From positions 46,827,683 through 46,891,682 of the forward strand of contig OU015492.1 of NCBI GenBank assembly GCA_907164885.2: DNA of 64,000 nucleotides. The letters run 5' to 3'. The notes under the pieces were generated by a model that was not told the origin of the DNA, searched no databases, and saw only the letters and a program-made list of their open reading frames with translations. The position numbers and the translations under genes are program-made. Shown here piece after piece: positions 1-12,338 of the stretch (the first letter of the stretch is position 1; each line of letters begins with the position of its first letter). Origin of the DNA: Dolomedes plantarius. Taxonomy: Eukaryota; Arthropoda; Arachnida; Araneae; Dolomedidae.

Positions 1-501
1 TTTTTTGATATTTTTTGGTGTCTCATGACATCTACTGTCTATGTCTCTGACATTACATTACATTAATATTTTTCTAAATATGTGGGATTTGCTTATTTTA
101 ACTAAGGTCTGTAAATTTAAAATTCTTTTTCTTTCATTCAAATTTGTATTATAAGAATATGTTACTGTAAAATTAATACGATGAAATTCGAGAAAAAATT
201 CTACAAAATCAGTTGTTTTATAATGGCATCTAACAATTAGAAATACTTAGAATATGTAAATTTCCTGAAAAATATATTTTGAATATTTTATCTACAAAAA
301 TATATATTATTATTTTAATATACTATAGAAGAAATTAAAAAAAATACAAATTTTATCACTATTTCCTCTCTTATAAATAAAGAGTGGTGAAACAAGGACC
401 CATTTTTAAGTAGATATTTAATTTCTCCAGTAATATATAAAATTGAAACTAATTTTCATCTGTTTTTATAAGCTTCTAGGGAGTTAAAAACATACACACA
501 G
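1..501. other. AT-rich DNA, nothing recognised
   Basis: No reading frame of note, no inverted ends and no tandem array. Short A/T runs only. Confidence 0.6.
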
Positions 502-626
502 AATACAATCTTTACATACAAGGAAAATTATGTGAATTTTCACATAATACAATTATACAATTTCACATAATACTTTTCACATAATACAATCTTTACATAC
601 AAGGAAAATTATGGGAATTTTCCGCG
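502..626. repeat. Short tandem duplication, 81-bp period
   Basis: The segment starting aatacaatctttacat at 502 recurs at 583 and stays alike for about 40 bases, through aaggaaaattatg. The sequence between the copies carries further cacataata repeats. It reads as a small local duplication. No coding content. Confidence 0.75.
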
Positions 627-659
627 TAAAAAAAGTTTCACAACAATGAAATAAATATT

Positions 660-959
660 TTTGAAAAGTCTGTTAAATTTAATCTTCGCCTTCCCTTTCA
701 AATCCATAATTCTGATGCAGATATCTGTTACTTGTGGTTACGAATCGGAGGTACAGTTCCGGGACGATGCAGGGTAAACGATTTCGGTGCGATTCATATC
801 AACCCATAACAGGCCCTGAAACACGTAAACGGAAAGCGTTTCCCCTTCGGAGGTTCGTAAACAACCCGCCAGTGGCCCGACAAAATTCTCCCGTACTTGT
901 CGTTCAACCGGTGCCTCCAGCACTGGCCCGATAAGCTGCCGTCAGTCCTGTGTTTGTTG

Positions 960-961
<2 letters not shown>
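660..961. other. GC-richer segment of unknown origin
   Basis: About 300 bases clearly richer in G and C than the flanks. A 66-residue frame at 734-934 (+) and a 61-residue frame at 738-923 (-) overlap here, but neither resembles a protein I know. The segment ends directly at the (TA)n tract, as inserted repeats in this window often do, so it may be the end of a repeat element. Function not assigned. Confidence 0.35.
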
Positions 962-1312
<351 letters not shown>

Positions 1313-1614
1313 GCACATACATGTATGTATATACATACAGGGTAATTTTTTTTTAAACTGACACTATTCAGAGCTATCTGTAGCGCGATCTATCGGCCGG
1401 AATTCCAACAAAATTGATAGAGGGGGTAAGGACGACATGGGAGAGAGTTTCCGTGAAAAAATAATCAGTTCCAAAAGTCACAAGTAAAACATCATAATAC
1501 ACATTTACGACTATGTAGTCGACGAGAGCAGCAGTATTTCCGGTTATAAAGATAAGAGATGAATACCGAAAAAGTTGTAAGAAGCCAAATGAATAACAAA
1601 TAAAATTTCACTGC

Positions 1615-2520
1615 AACACCACTTCACTTCAGCAAATTCACTTCTCCCGCCTTCAATGTGACCACAGTCCTGGTGGACAACACACTGCATCCTGAACACT
1701 ACATTCTCAACGGCCAAGCGTAACATGTCACCAGGAATCTTCATCAAAGTCCGGGAAATGTTGTCTGTCAGACTCTCGTCTCCCATTCTTAAGTGGGATT
1801 GATTGAATGTGAGTAATAGCACCTTCAATAAGCCCCAAAGGAAACATAAACAGGTGTCGAGATGAAATACGCCTTTGGAGATGCGCGACAATAGTTAAGG
1901 TACACAGGTCATTTAAAATGATCAATGAAACCCATTAGCGGCACGCTTTTCCAAGGGAAAAGCCGTCTGGAATGAAACTCACCATAGGTGGTCTGCGTAG
2001 GACGGAACCGGAAGAGGTCCGGAGTTCGAGGGAGATTATTCGAGAAAGGGAGAGAAGAATGCATAAATACAGACGCCGGTAGCGAATGAAGATAGATTAA
2101 ACTTGGACTTTTGAAAAATCGCCACGCGTGCAGAGAGGCGTCTCGTTTGGACTTTGAATAATGAACCCGCTCTCAGGAGTGTATCAACTTTATTCGGAAC
2201 AAACTTTTGTAAATGATTATTTAACCAAGATTTTAATGTCTCATTAAACTAGATGTAAGTAAGAGGTGGTTCTACAGTTATGATTAATTCTACAAGCTAA
2301 TGATTTGTCGGATCACGACGATAAAGGTTTACATTGTCCTTTAGGACCTTAAACTTCAAGACCAAGATATACTTTGACCAAGATGTACCTTAGACTTTAA
2401 ATAACCCCACAGTAAAATGTCACATGGATTAGGTCCGGGGAGAGAGGTGGCCAAGCAAGTGGAAAAAAACGACTGATGACATCCTCTTCTGTAAACCGAA
2501 GGAGCAACAGATTCCGCACT
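1615..2520 (-). pseudogene. Transposase remnant (Tc1/mariner superfamily), interrupted
   Basis: Read on the minus strand, about 2520-2345 gives a transposase C-terminal stretch: a TEEDVISRFF-like segment, then WPPLSPDLI, then GYLKSKV-like residues after a frameshift. Around 1800-1615 the last part continues with DNISRT, IPGDML and HIEGG, matching the C-terminus at 39013-40130 (DNISRT, IPADML, HIEPH). The two parts are split by inserted sequence and frameshifts. The N-terminal helix-turn-helix and first two catalytic acids are absent. In a working copy this region would supply the third acidic residue of the DDD triad. Confidence 0.75.
1807..2335. other. Sequence inserted in the mariner relative, LTR-like in texture
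   Basis: This stretch separates two parts of one transposase remnant, so it is an insertion or a complex rearrangement. It is GC-richer, with a TATA-like run (gcataaatac) near 2060. It may be a solo LTR, but I cannot fix both ends or a target duplication. Confidence 0.35.
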
Positions 2521-2797
2521 TTATAAACCAAAATACTGGTGCTGCTGTCGACTACGTAGCCATGAATTTGTATTTTTATATTTTACTTGCCTTTTTTACA
2601 AATTCTCGGGTGTGCCGACAACAAGAGAACCGTATTTTCCCCTATCGGCGACTTTTGGACTTTTTTTCTTTTTTCTTTTTATGACGGAAACTCTTTCCCA
2701 TGTCGTCCTTAGCCCTTTTCAATTTTGGTGGAATTCCGGCTGATACATCGCGCTACAGATGGCTCTGAGTAGTGTCGGTTTAAAAAAAATCACCCTG

Positions 2798-4075
2798 TGT
2801 ATGTGGCTATCTATTTTACCGCTTTCGTAAGAAACTACAGTTGGTGTGTTAAATTTAAATGATATTAAAACGAACTCTCAGCCTACAAAATTGTCATTTA
2901 TTGATACTGGTAAGAATTCCGTTGAAATCTGGCCAAAAGACACCAAGTTTTACCAACGGATTAAAATTATTAAAATTTTTGAATAAATTAGGTATAGTAA
3001 AACACTTTTTAAAAAATATATTTTCCATTTTTTTTTAATTATCTATTTTCAAAATGCATTCCTATTTTTAAAATACTTTTGAGGTAACAAATACTCAAAA
3101 ATTCCAAAGTCGCAGAGGAAATGCAAAAATTATTTTCCTGAATATTGATAAAGCCCTTATACAATACCCTACATCTGTAATGAGGTAGTTTTCCATATTA
3201 TAGCTTATGGTAGTTAATTTGGCTTCCTCACATTTTATGTTAAAAATTTACTTTAAAACAGCCTTTTATCGTCAATGTTGGATTACATTATTTGTTACTG
3301 TATCACAAAAAGTATTTTTTAATAAATTTTAATCTTAAAAAATTAAAATATTTTTTAAGTTTCGAAGATTAAATATTTCCAATTCAAACACCAGGGGAAT
3401 ATTGCGGTAAAATCTTGCACATGCATTGGAAAAAAGCGAGTGAATAATGAATCAAGAAGAATTTGTTTTTAATTTACTACTTTACATGTATTTGTGCATT
3501 AGATGGCTTTAATTACCCAAAGCTGACAACTTTAATGGACGAAAATGAATAGTTTAATTAGTCGATGGTTACCTAATTGGAAATATAATATTTTACAGGA
3601 AATAAGAAGAAATAAATTTGCTGTATCACTAAATTAATTATTCACCGTGATAGGAACTATTTAAAAACAATTATTTTCCTTTATGCTTTGTCCTGACTTT
3701 CTATCGAGTAACAATAACCAATTATGAACAGAAAATATACCACAGGTGAGTAGATAGCTGCAAAATTTTACTCTTCACATCTTTAACCTTTTTCGTCCTC
3801 TCCACTTATGTTTCAACGAGACGCAAATTTTCATGATTCGAATAAAACGTGATATCTCGACAAATACGGAGGAATAATAAAGCTTAATTCCTTCACGGAG
3901 AGACTTTCATCATTTCCCTTCTGTTTTTAATGAATGCCTTTTTTTTCTTCTTTTTTTTAAAAAATTTTTGAATGGCACTTCGTAATTACATGGAAACGGA
4001 AAAGCTGCTTTGAAGATTTTTGTTTTTTTATTCCCAGGGAGATTTTTTTCTAAAACAATACCTTTTATTTGCATT

Positions 4076-4080
<5 letters not shown>
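2798..4080. other. AT-rich DNA, nothing recognised
   Basis: No credible frames, inverted ends or arrays. Short homopolymer runs only. Confidence 0.6.

Positions 4081-4161
<81 letters not shown>
4081..4161. repeat. (TA)n microsatellite
   Basis: Pure TA run of about 80 bases. The Tyr-Ile frames crossing it on both strands are not genes. Confidence 0.97.
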
Positions 4162-4163
<2 letters not shown>

Positions 4164-5370
4164 GGCGTTGGACTTCAAAAAAAAAAATCAAAAATCCTAT
4201 TATTGAAGAAGACACTTAAAAAGGTTTTTAATAACAGCGACTGCATTTTCTTTAGTATATGCTTTATAATTCTAAGAGAATTAATTATAATGATATACAC
4301 CTAGAAAAACAACATGCTGTAAATTACATAAACTTTGTTTCTGAAATTACAAAGTCATTCGCCAAAACAATTATTTTTCATGAGATTTTGTACATATTTT
4401 TAAAAAAAATAATTTGTACGGTATTTGTTTAACATTTGTTCATCATTTTGAAAGGAAAATACATTATAGGGCTCTTGAATAAATTGAAATACAATATTAA
4501 AGAATTTTTTTTTTATTCAGTGAGCATAAACATAAATGGTATACGGCTTAAGAAGAATAAGGATTTGAAATAAATCAAATCTTAAAAAATACCAAAAACA
4601 GGAATTTATTAAAAAATAACTGTTTTATTGTTTCAGTCTCGTAATATTGTTTACGAGTCACACATTTACTGTAATTATCATTGTTAGATTATCATTAATT
4701 TCTGATCATGTGCTACATAATTGGTAGAACAATAGTTTTGATCAGATTGACTATTTACGGACAATTTAGAGCGATACGCATCTAACAATTTAAGCTATAG
4801 AAATTGGTATCTGCACTCTCGAAGACATATTCCATGGTTTTTGAGAAATAATGGCCACTGCTCCTAATCAGGATATTGAATTAACACTTTCGATTAAAAG
4901 ACTTATTTTTTTTTTGCTGTCAGTTTTGATTAATTTTCTTTCTATTGGAACGCTTCGTGATTCGAAATTCCCCACGTTCCATGTCGATCTTATCAAAACA
5001 AACGTATCAAACAACATAGAACATTCATGATGAATTAGTAACGCGAAATGGAGAGATCGGGCCAGGTGGTTATTAGCCAAATAGAGCAATTTTGCTTAAT
5101 TTTGTCCACTTATTTTGACTTCATTGTTGCAAATGTTTCGCAATACAAGTTCACATGTTGAAAATTGCCGTTGATTGCTAATAAGTAGTTCTGAGTAGAA
5201 AAATTAGCTGTTAATGTGAGGTGACTGACTTAAATTTTTGCACCAAACCCTGGGTAGTCTAATGTCTCCTGTATGATACGGGCAGTAGATGAGATGAGAG
5301 ATAATAAATATCACATTAATGATGGAAAAAATTTATTCCGCTATATTCATCAACCCTTCACTTAGTTTCA
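4162..5370. other. AT-rich DNA, nothing recognised
   Basis: A 73-residue minus-strand frame (4868-5089) has no recognisable motif. No structural repeats seen. Confidence 0.55.
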
Positions 5371-6144
5371 CAGCATGTGGTATATTCGATTAGGACATAA
5401 CATACCTTTACGATTGTAGACTCCTAAAGAAACATTTCGTATCAAAGCCGCAAAAAAATCAAAACAACATTGTAAGACTCTACTAACCTCAGCTAGCAAG
5501 GACCATTGGCGAACGTCAATCAAAAAACTTTCGCCAAGCCCCGAAGACCCAACCGGGAGAGTGGCAGAAGGGAACAGACCGAGTGTGGAGAAGGCTGGCA
5601 CAGGCGCGTCACCTGTGTATTGCTACGACTACTAACGAGAGTATTTTTAGAACGTTAAACAGGATTTTCTAAATAGTAATAGCTGTCTTTAATTATATGT
5701 ATTTGTGTTGTGTGTGTGAGTGTATATAAAATAAACGTGATTGTCCTGAAAAAAAAGTTGTCCTTTGAGTCCTGGATCCTTAGTTCTTGTGAAACAACAC
5801 GTGGAAAGCAAAGCAAAATGGCGACCGAGGAGAAGGAAGTATACCTAACATGTTGTTCAGTTATTTTCAACAGGTAGAAAAATAGGCAATGTACAGAAGC
5901 GTAACATGAAATGTTTATATATTTTATTAACAAGACTTTCCTTTATTTCTTTTCTTTGGTATCAACGAGTATATATTTAAGTTGTTAAGCCGATAATTTG
6001 GGCAGTCCGTCAGAGAAAACTACTGCATCAATTTACTTCATTTTGGTCTTAAACGAAAGATTGTAATCTGTAGATATGTCAAGTTTGGTTTTTGAAATCG
6101 CAATTTCTATCAATGAGCGATAATTTACAATTAAAACATTTCTT
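5371..6144. other. Possible LTR 3' end followed by a primer-binding-like site
   Basis: The segment from about 5440 is GC-richer than its flanks and contains aaaataaacgtg near 5730, which could be a polyadenylation signal. At 5819-5830 the sequence TGGCGACCGAGG follows aagcaaaa. TGG plus a tRNA-complementary stretch just after an LTR is the usual minus-strand primer-binding site of Ty3/gypsy elements. No gag or pol frame follows, and no second LTR is seen. The 77-residue frame 5368-5601 (-) matches nothing I know. Confidence 0.3.
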
Positions 6145-6275
6145 TCTACGCATGTTCAGTGACAAGTTTAAATCTGGTTTTAGATACTCACTAAGCACGA
6201 TTAATATGTTTCTGCGCATGTTCAGTGACATGTTTAAATCTGGCTTTAGATACTTATTAAGCGCAAGGCCGCCTA
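6145..6275. repeat. Two-copy tandem duplication, 66-bp period
   Basis: The unit with catgttcagtgaca at 6151 repeats at 6217, both copies running through tttaaatctgg and ttagatact. The 83-residue frame over it (6092-6343, +) simply translates the duplication and is not taken as a gene. Confidence 0.85.
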
Positions 6276-7481
6276 AACACGTCCATTCGTTTAATTCGAG
6301 GAACCTCTCTAGCTCTCTTTTTCTCTGCCATTTTTATTTTTAATTATGCTATATAGAATTAAACCTAGCGGAAATTCTTTATTTCCCGCTGTTAGGTAAC
6401 CGTATTTCTTTTATTGGATTCAATAGTAATTTTTAAGTGTATTTCTCTATCATTAATATTATTATTTTCAACATTTGGCAGTGGTGTATAATTTGTGTAT
6501 TAGTACATTTATTTCCTATCCATTCGTCATGTTTTGACGGGTAACAACTAGTATAAAATAAAATTGTTAATACATCCAAAATAATTCTTCAGTTATATTC
6601 AAATCTCCCTCATAACATATATAATTTCACTCATTATTAAAATCTACAAATAGAAATTTATATAATGCTTTCACTCTCGACAAGTAAATTTCCATAACAA
6701 TAGAAGAAAATTTTGAAAATCTTGTAAGCACGCAAATTCAAATTACTAATGTTCATTATTTACGGAATAGTTGAAAAATCTTGTTACAAATTACTTAAAA
6801 GTTGTTTACATTTTGAAGTTACCCAGCTTTGTTATTGTATTGAAAAATAGTTTTATGAATTATAATGTAATACTGACTTCATTAAACGAAAATAATGTTT
6901 ATCGTTGAAAACAGTACTTGAAGAATATTATTGTTATCCTTTGTACATTGCAGTAAGCCGTACATTTAAATTTGTTTAAAACAACTTGTTTTCCTTATAT
7001 TTCATATGCATTCACGTTAAACATGCAAAAATAATCCGTTAATATTATGATACATTTTATTTGTCGCAATTTTACTTTCAACAGAGCTTAGCAGGAAAAA
7101 ATAATGCACTCTTTTGCTTGGTTCTGTAATATTTTTATAATGTACCACTAACTCAGGACTAAAAGTCTAAAGTATTTTAATTATAAAATTTCGCGAAATT
7201 TTAGAATTTCAAAAGTATTTTACCATTATGAGGTATATCTATTCAACAGTTTTCAATGTATTGGAAAGAAACATATCTGTAAAACAGAATTTGAACAAAA
7301 CTATCTCTCTATAATATTTATTTATCAATTAATTCACCACGTATTATATATATATATTATTTCTCTCGAAAATCTCTGTGATCAATTTGAAAATGTAACA
7401 TTAAAAATATTATTTTATTTAAAGGTTTTATACTATTTATCTAGGTATTCGTATACAGGACAACCGTAACAGCAGCACTAA
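6276..7481. other. AT-rich DNA, nothing recognised
   Basis: Only a short TA run near 7346. No frames or repeats worth naming. Confidence 0.6.
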
Positions 7482-7681
7482 CAACAAAGAAATATCATCA
7501 TCATTATATTTGGCATGACAGCCTAGGGTGGGCCAGGGCCTTCAGTTGAAGATTCCTCCGGGACAGCCTATTTCCAGACCTGGTCTGCCAGTTCCTCACT
7601 TCAGTTACTCTAAAATCTGATTCAACAGAGTCGAGCCATCTTAGTTTTGGCCTTCTTCACTTCCTTTCAACAAAGAAATAT
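7482..7681 (-). mobile_element. 5'-truncated non-LTR retroelement or SINE with 14-bp TSD
   Basis: The 14-mer caacaaagaaatat occurs at 7482-7495 and again, unchanged, at 7668-7681. It brackets 172 bases of GC-richer sequence that reads, on the minus strand, into a short ATG repeat (aatgatgatg) as its 3' tail. A perfect duplication of this length plus a simple-repeat tail is the mark of target-primed reverse transcription. The body is too short and has no frame I can name; it may be the 3' end of a LINE or a SINE. The identical duplication implies a fairly recent insertion. Confidence 0.8.
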
Positions 7682-8711
7682 ACCGGATCATAAATGTTTA
7701 TAATTGAAAAATGAACAGCCTTGATCGGGTGTTGAAGAGTTACTAAACCTCATGTTTTATGTAAGAAGAGTGATTTGCTTGGGAGGTACTAATATACATA
7801 TCGTCACGGTATGTTTGAGTTCCAAATATGTCTGGTTGAATTCCCACTTCAGGCAGATAGACATTACGTAACGACATCCTATTCGATAAGGCTGAAAGCA
7901 AAACAACTTCCAATAGTAATAATTATAAATACGTGTGCTCTTGAAGAAAAAAATTTTTTCAGGAAACATTTTAATCCTAATGAAGCATTTTCCCATTACG
8001 TCTAGTTCTCTTGTCATTTCTTCAAATTTACCTTAGATACTTTCCCAACCCTGGATTTGTGCGTACCACGCTTTGAGAATTACTTCTATAGAGCAATGAT
8101 AGGTTAGATGACTCTATCTTATACTACTAATACATCTGCTGTACTCCTTAGTCGCCTGCAAAGGGTTAATGTAATAAATAGGAAACTGCACAAACATATC
8201 ATTGTGTAATAAGATGAAAACGAATGTTAAAAACCGTGTATACCGATTATAAGATATTTGGGATATTAAAAGTTATCCGGCTTGTTTTTTAATTATAAAT
8301 TACACTTGCAATTTCCTTTTTTTAAATCAGCTTTTACCTGAATTATTATTCTGGTACATTTTATCACTTTTATGAAGCAACTTGATGTGCCAAGTTCTTT
8401 AATATTCGGCGCGTTGTCTCTGTTTCTTGCTAATGTAAGAAACACTAAAAAAATAATTATTTTTTTCTTGCTAAAGCCTGACTCGGAACCCATTCCAGCA
8501 ATGGTCTATTATAATACTGTTGCTTGTGTACATGAAAAATATACCTACATATAACTTTACCAATGTTTCTTCGTTCTTTGATTTTCTTCCAAACAATGTG
8601 TTTGTTTAGGCTCATAATTTTTACGATTGACCCTGTATTAGAGATTTATCTAATATCCTGTTTCAACAGTGTGATTTCCTCAATTCTATTTCCAATTAAA
8701 ATTGTCAATCA
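7682..8711. other. AT-rich DNA, nothing recognised
   Basis: Overlapping short frames at 7757-8017 (-) and 7811-8005 (+), and at 8293-8493 (-) and 8372-8554 (+), carry no known motif. Confidence 0.55.
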
Positions 8712-9253
8712 TACAGTGCGACAATGATTGAGCTATATGAAAAAAAACTTGATAAATTTTGAACCATTGGCGAGATTCAGTGAAAACTTGGCTGTTGAAT
8801 GCAGGGCATGTTTTTTTTTTCGAGAATGCGCACTTGTATTGTTGTTGTTAATTTTTCGTTAAAAATGTCGAAATACAGCGTTTCTGGGCGAATGGTAATC
8901 GCTTGGCCACCATATTCTACAGATCTCAACCTTTGTGACTAATTTTTGTGGGGCAATATTAAAGACAAAGTTTACACAAATAACCCCGAAACCATTGCTG
9001 AGCTCAAAACAGCCATTCAGGAGGTCATCGAAAGCATCGATGTCTCGACACTTCAGCGAGTTTTGCAGAATTTTGCTCTCCGTCTACGGCACATCATAGC
9101 CATTGAAGGCAAGCAAATCGAACATGTCATAAGCTAAATCCTATTATCTGTAGTTATTTTCAAATTTGAATAAAAATTTTTGAACTCAATAGTTTTTTTT
9201 TTTTTAAATTTGATTTTTTATTTCATACAGCTCAATAATTGTCACCCTATGTA
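8712..9253 (+). mobile_element. Internally deleted mariner-like element
   Basis: Left end TACAGTGCGACAATGATTG and, on the minus strand, right end TACATAGGGTGACAATTATTG. Both continue with GAGCTRTATGAA and an A-rich stretch, so they are inverted terminal repeats with TA at each edge. The whole element is 540 bases. It keeps the 5' leader and first codons joined to the transposase C-terminus, a typical deletion derivative that could move only with help. Confidence 0.85.
8865..9137 (+). pseudogene. Mariner-type transposase, N- and C-termini fused by deletion
   Basis: The ATG at 8865 opens a frame beginning MSKYSVSGR that runs in frame into a transposase C-terminus: WPPYSTDLNLCD (codons 14-25), a TAA at codon 26 (8940-8942), then FLWGNIKDKVY and a tail ending KQIEHVIS. 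The family normally reads WPPYSPDL.PCD.FLWG, so the third catalytic Asp survives just before the stop. About 250 central residues, with the other two catalytic acids, are missing. Confidence 0.8.
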
Positions 9254-10238
9254 TTAAAATTTAATATGCGGATGAAAAACACTTTCCCTCTTATTCTAGT
9301 TAAAAATTGATAGTCTATTATCGAGAATATGAAAGTTTTAGGTATTAAAAAATCCAGTTTGCATGAGATTGTACGTGCAATCATCGTTTCTTAATAGCAC
9401 TTAATCGGTGCCTCAAAATAAGTTTATAAAGAAAAAATTTGCGAGCGAAAAACATCTGCCGATATAATACATAAAAAATCATATTTTCACAACACAACGT
9501 ACCGTTTTATCCGCCGTGTAAATCTTTACTCTACAAACATTGTATAAAGAAGACTAGAGATCGAGGATAAGAAACAGATCTAGCTGGAGACAAAAGAGCT
9601 CCAAATGTGTTTTGAAACCCTTTCTAAGTACTTCCTCACTACTTGTTCTCTTTCTTTAAAGATAAATAATGGAAGATGGGATTGATGTAGTACGAAAGGA
9701 AGAAGCAAAAATGTTGAGTTTACAAAATAAGTAACTAGAAAAATAGGTCGGCAGAAAGAGGCTCAAACGCTTTATACTGATATTCTATGGCTTTCTCCCC
9801 ATCATAAGAAAATGCACAAATGAGATACTGATAAAAATCTATTACGTTTATAAATGTATCAATATTTGTAAGTCTTAAGCTGGTAATTATTTTTAAGATG
9901 ATCACAAACACAAAATTCTCATAAAATATACTTACTTAGTTTAAAACATATTGTTCAGCTATTACAATTAAAATATAGAAACAGCGGTATGTATTACTTA
10001 ATTCTAACATTATAAAAAGTATGCAAACATTTCTGGTGAATTTTAATAAATTTAATCACAATTGTTTTTTTAAGTGAAAATTCTGAGTTTTTTCTCTGGG
10101 CTCAACCGAGTAAAAAAAAAATTTTTTTAATAATAGGATAATTACACTTTAGTAATAATAGGATAATAGGAAATATTGATAAAATTTTTATCAATATAAA
10201 AAACACCGACTATTCTAATATATATATATATATTCACA
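9254..10238. other. AT-rich DNA, nothing recognised
   Basis: No frames of note. A small direct repeat of taataataggataat lies near 10130-10165. Confidence 0.6.
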
Positions 10239-11589
10239 CGAGGTGCGCCCATAAAGTAACCGCACAATTGTTTATATATAAGAAAAATATTACTCACATA
10301 CAAATAAATTTATCTTCTTCAAAATAATCGCCAAAAGAGTCAATATAATTTTTCCAACGTTTCTTCAAGTCATCGAAACACTGTTTATAGACGTTGGAAC
10401 TAACCGTTCGCAAAATGTGAGTAACATTTGATTTTTTATCCGAGACTTTTCAAATCTCTGTCCTTTTATGGCCATCTTAAGATTCGGAAAAAGGTAAAAA
10501 TCAGATGGCGATAAGTCGGGAGAATATGGTGGGAGGTTTATCACTGTAAGTGAATGCTTAGCAAGATATTGTTGTACAGAAATTGCTGTATGGGGTCTAA
10601 CATTATCGTGTAAATGAAACCATTGCCCAGAATCAAACAGTTCCTTCCTAACTCGCCTTATCCTGTTTCCTAATCGGAAAAGTACCTCCTTGTAAAAATT
10701 CTGATTAATTGTTTGATTTCAGAAACAAATTCGTGGTTAATAAGTCCTTTAAAATAAAAAATGCAGCCAGCATTACCTTTGTCTATGATTTTGACAACCG
10801 TGCTTTTTTTCTGTGGGAGATGACGGTCCTTTCCATTGTGCACTTATTCTTTTTGTTTCTGGGTCGTATTGTAGATACCAGGTCTCCTCTCCTGCTATAA
10901 TACACTTTAAGAAATCGTTGTCCTGCTGCGCAGTAGTCAGCAAATCTTCACAGCAAGATTTTTGTCTTCTTTTTGCTTGTTCTGTCAAAATACGAGGCAC
11001 AAATCAAGAACAATTGTTTTTCATTTTCAGATTTTCAATTAAAATTAATCTACAACTTTCTTTTTTTCCGAACAAGTTTCGCTACAACTTTCTTGAACTA
11101 CCAAGCATGTCTGAAAGTTGCTTATTTATAACACGTCTATCAGCTTTTACCAAAGAACGGCTTTTATCTACGATTTCCTCATTCTTTGATGGTAAAGGGT
11201 TGTCTTTGTTTCATTCTTTTGTTTCATTCTTTCGGCCATCTTCAATGCGTTCTCACCCACATTTAAAGCGGTTGTACCACTCATACAACAATGCATCACA
11301 ATGCGTTATTCTAATCATCTGTAAAGTTTCGGTAACAGATTTAACTAATTTGTAACAGAAATTAATGTTAGAACGTTGTTCCATACCGAAGCAATTTTTT
11401 TGCACAATGCCTTCTCAGTAAATGGAAATTAGCACGCCCTTTTGATATTCAAACGACTAAATAACCAGTTTAAACTGGTTTTAACAAGAGTTGAGATGTC
11501 ACTCCTTCTAGCCAGGCAATTATTCTTTCACTTTTTTATTTCATCTTTTGATCTTTTAATTTGTCCGGTTACTTTATGGGCGCACATTG
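10239..11589 (-). mobile_element. Full-length decayed mariner (DD34D type)
   Basis: The left end carries GTGCGCCCATAAAGTAACC, and the right end carries the same 19 bases on the minus strand, with TA beyond the right end (11590-11591). Total length about 1.35 kb, normal for a mariner. It encodes one minus-strand transposase, now broken. A partial copy of this family lies at 16797-17121. Confidence 0.9.
10294..11384 (-). pseudogene. Mariner transposase (DD34D family), degraded
   Basis: Reading on the minus strand from ATG at 11384 gives MEQRSNINFCYKLVKS, the usual mariner N-terminal helix-turn-helix, with stops soon after. A 75-residue piece at 10773-11000 holds LTEQAKRR, then AGEETWYLQYDPETK, where the family has GDETW: the first catalytic Asp is now Glu. 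Near 10520 the frame resumes as PPYSPDLSPSDFYLF with the third Asp intact, and it ends GDYFEEDKF before TGA at 10294-10296. Several frameshifts and stops make it non-functional. Confidence 0.88.
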
Positions 11590-11597
11590 TATATAGA

Positions 11598-11911
11598 TCA
11601 AAGGCTGAGAGCCAGTGATCTTAGCGTCTCAGGTTCGATGCCCGTCGCTGACAAATCCGCCGCAGTGTACACTAATAGCAGCTGGTGCACGAAAAATCTA
11701 TTGTGGCTGCAATGTCTTCCAACTTCTCAAAGTTACCTCTGGATGTGCGGGGTCAAGTGTACCGGTCTCTTTAACTTGACTTGGTTCGAAATTACGGGAC
11801 CGGCTTGTAGCCGGTAGTGCTGACCACCTGTAAGGTGCCCCCTTAAATGAATTATCAGGAGACTCGCTGTGTACATGCAGGTGAAAGTCTAGTTACAAGT
11901 ACCTCCACGTT

Positions 11912-11976
<65 letters not shown>
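11598..11976 (+). mobile_element. tRNA-derived SINE with (TA)n tail
   Basis: Starts just past the mariner end. A polymerase III B-box-like ggttcgatgcc lies at about 11632-11642, preceded by a weaker A-box region (ggctgagagcc). A tRNA-unrelated body of about 270 bases follows, then a pure TA run (11914-11976). The acceptor stem does not pair, so this is not a tRNA gene. The 76-residue frame across it (11587-11817, +) is taken as chance. Confidence 0.6.
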
Positions 11977-11980
<4 letters not shown>

Positions 11981-12155
11981 CAAATTTTAATACTTTTAAA
12001 TACTCCTAACATGCTTTTTCCAAATTCGTTTATCTTATTGCAACAGAATACATCCCCTTAACCTTGGATTGCGACCTAAATTCAACCAATATAAATCTAT
12101 TTTTCCCCTAAAGCTGTTGCATGTGCGTGCTATTATATAAGCATTATATAAGCAT

Positions 12156-12278
<123 letters not shown>

Positions 12279-12280
12279 AA

Positions 12281-12338
12281 TGACATGGGAACCCTGCCCC
12301 GGAGGAACGAATTAAGAAGATTTTTGGGTTCCCCATGT
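12281..12338. repeat. Hairpin with 14-bp arms
   Basis: TGACATGGGAACCC at 12281 is matched about 45 bases on by GGGTTCCCCATGTCA, its reverse complement with one extra C. The loop is about 30 bases and GC-richer. It sits directly at the end of a (TA)n tract. It could be the tip of a palindromic repeat or a structured RNA; no family recognised. Confidence 0.65.

Larger units (their letters stand above)
1338..2797 (-). mobile_element. Mariner-like element with ~200-bp inverted ends, dead
   Basis: The left end starts CAGGGTAATTTTTTTT after a TA; the right end, read on the minus strand, starts CAGGGTGATTTTTTTT. Homology between the arms runs about 200 bases inward on each side with indels (roughly 1338-1535 and 2560-2797). 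The right TA appears mutated to TG. Inside are minus-strand pieces of a transposase of the same broad kind as the element at 38804-40587, interrupted by about 500 bases of unrelated DNA. The N-terminal half of the transposase is gone. Confidence 0.85.

Noticed and set aside
5368..5601. 77-residue minus frame as a gene
   Set aside because: No motif or splice support, and it overlaps repeat-like sequence.
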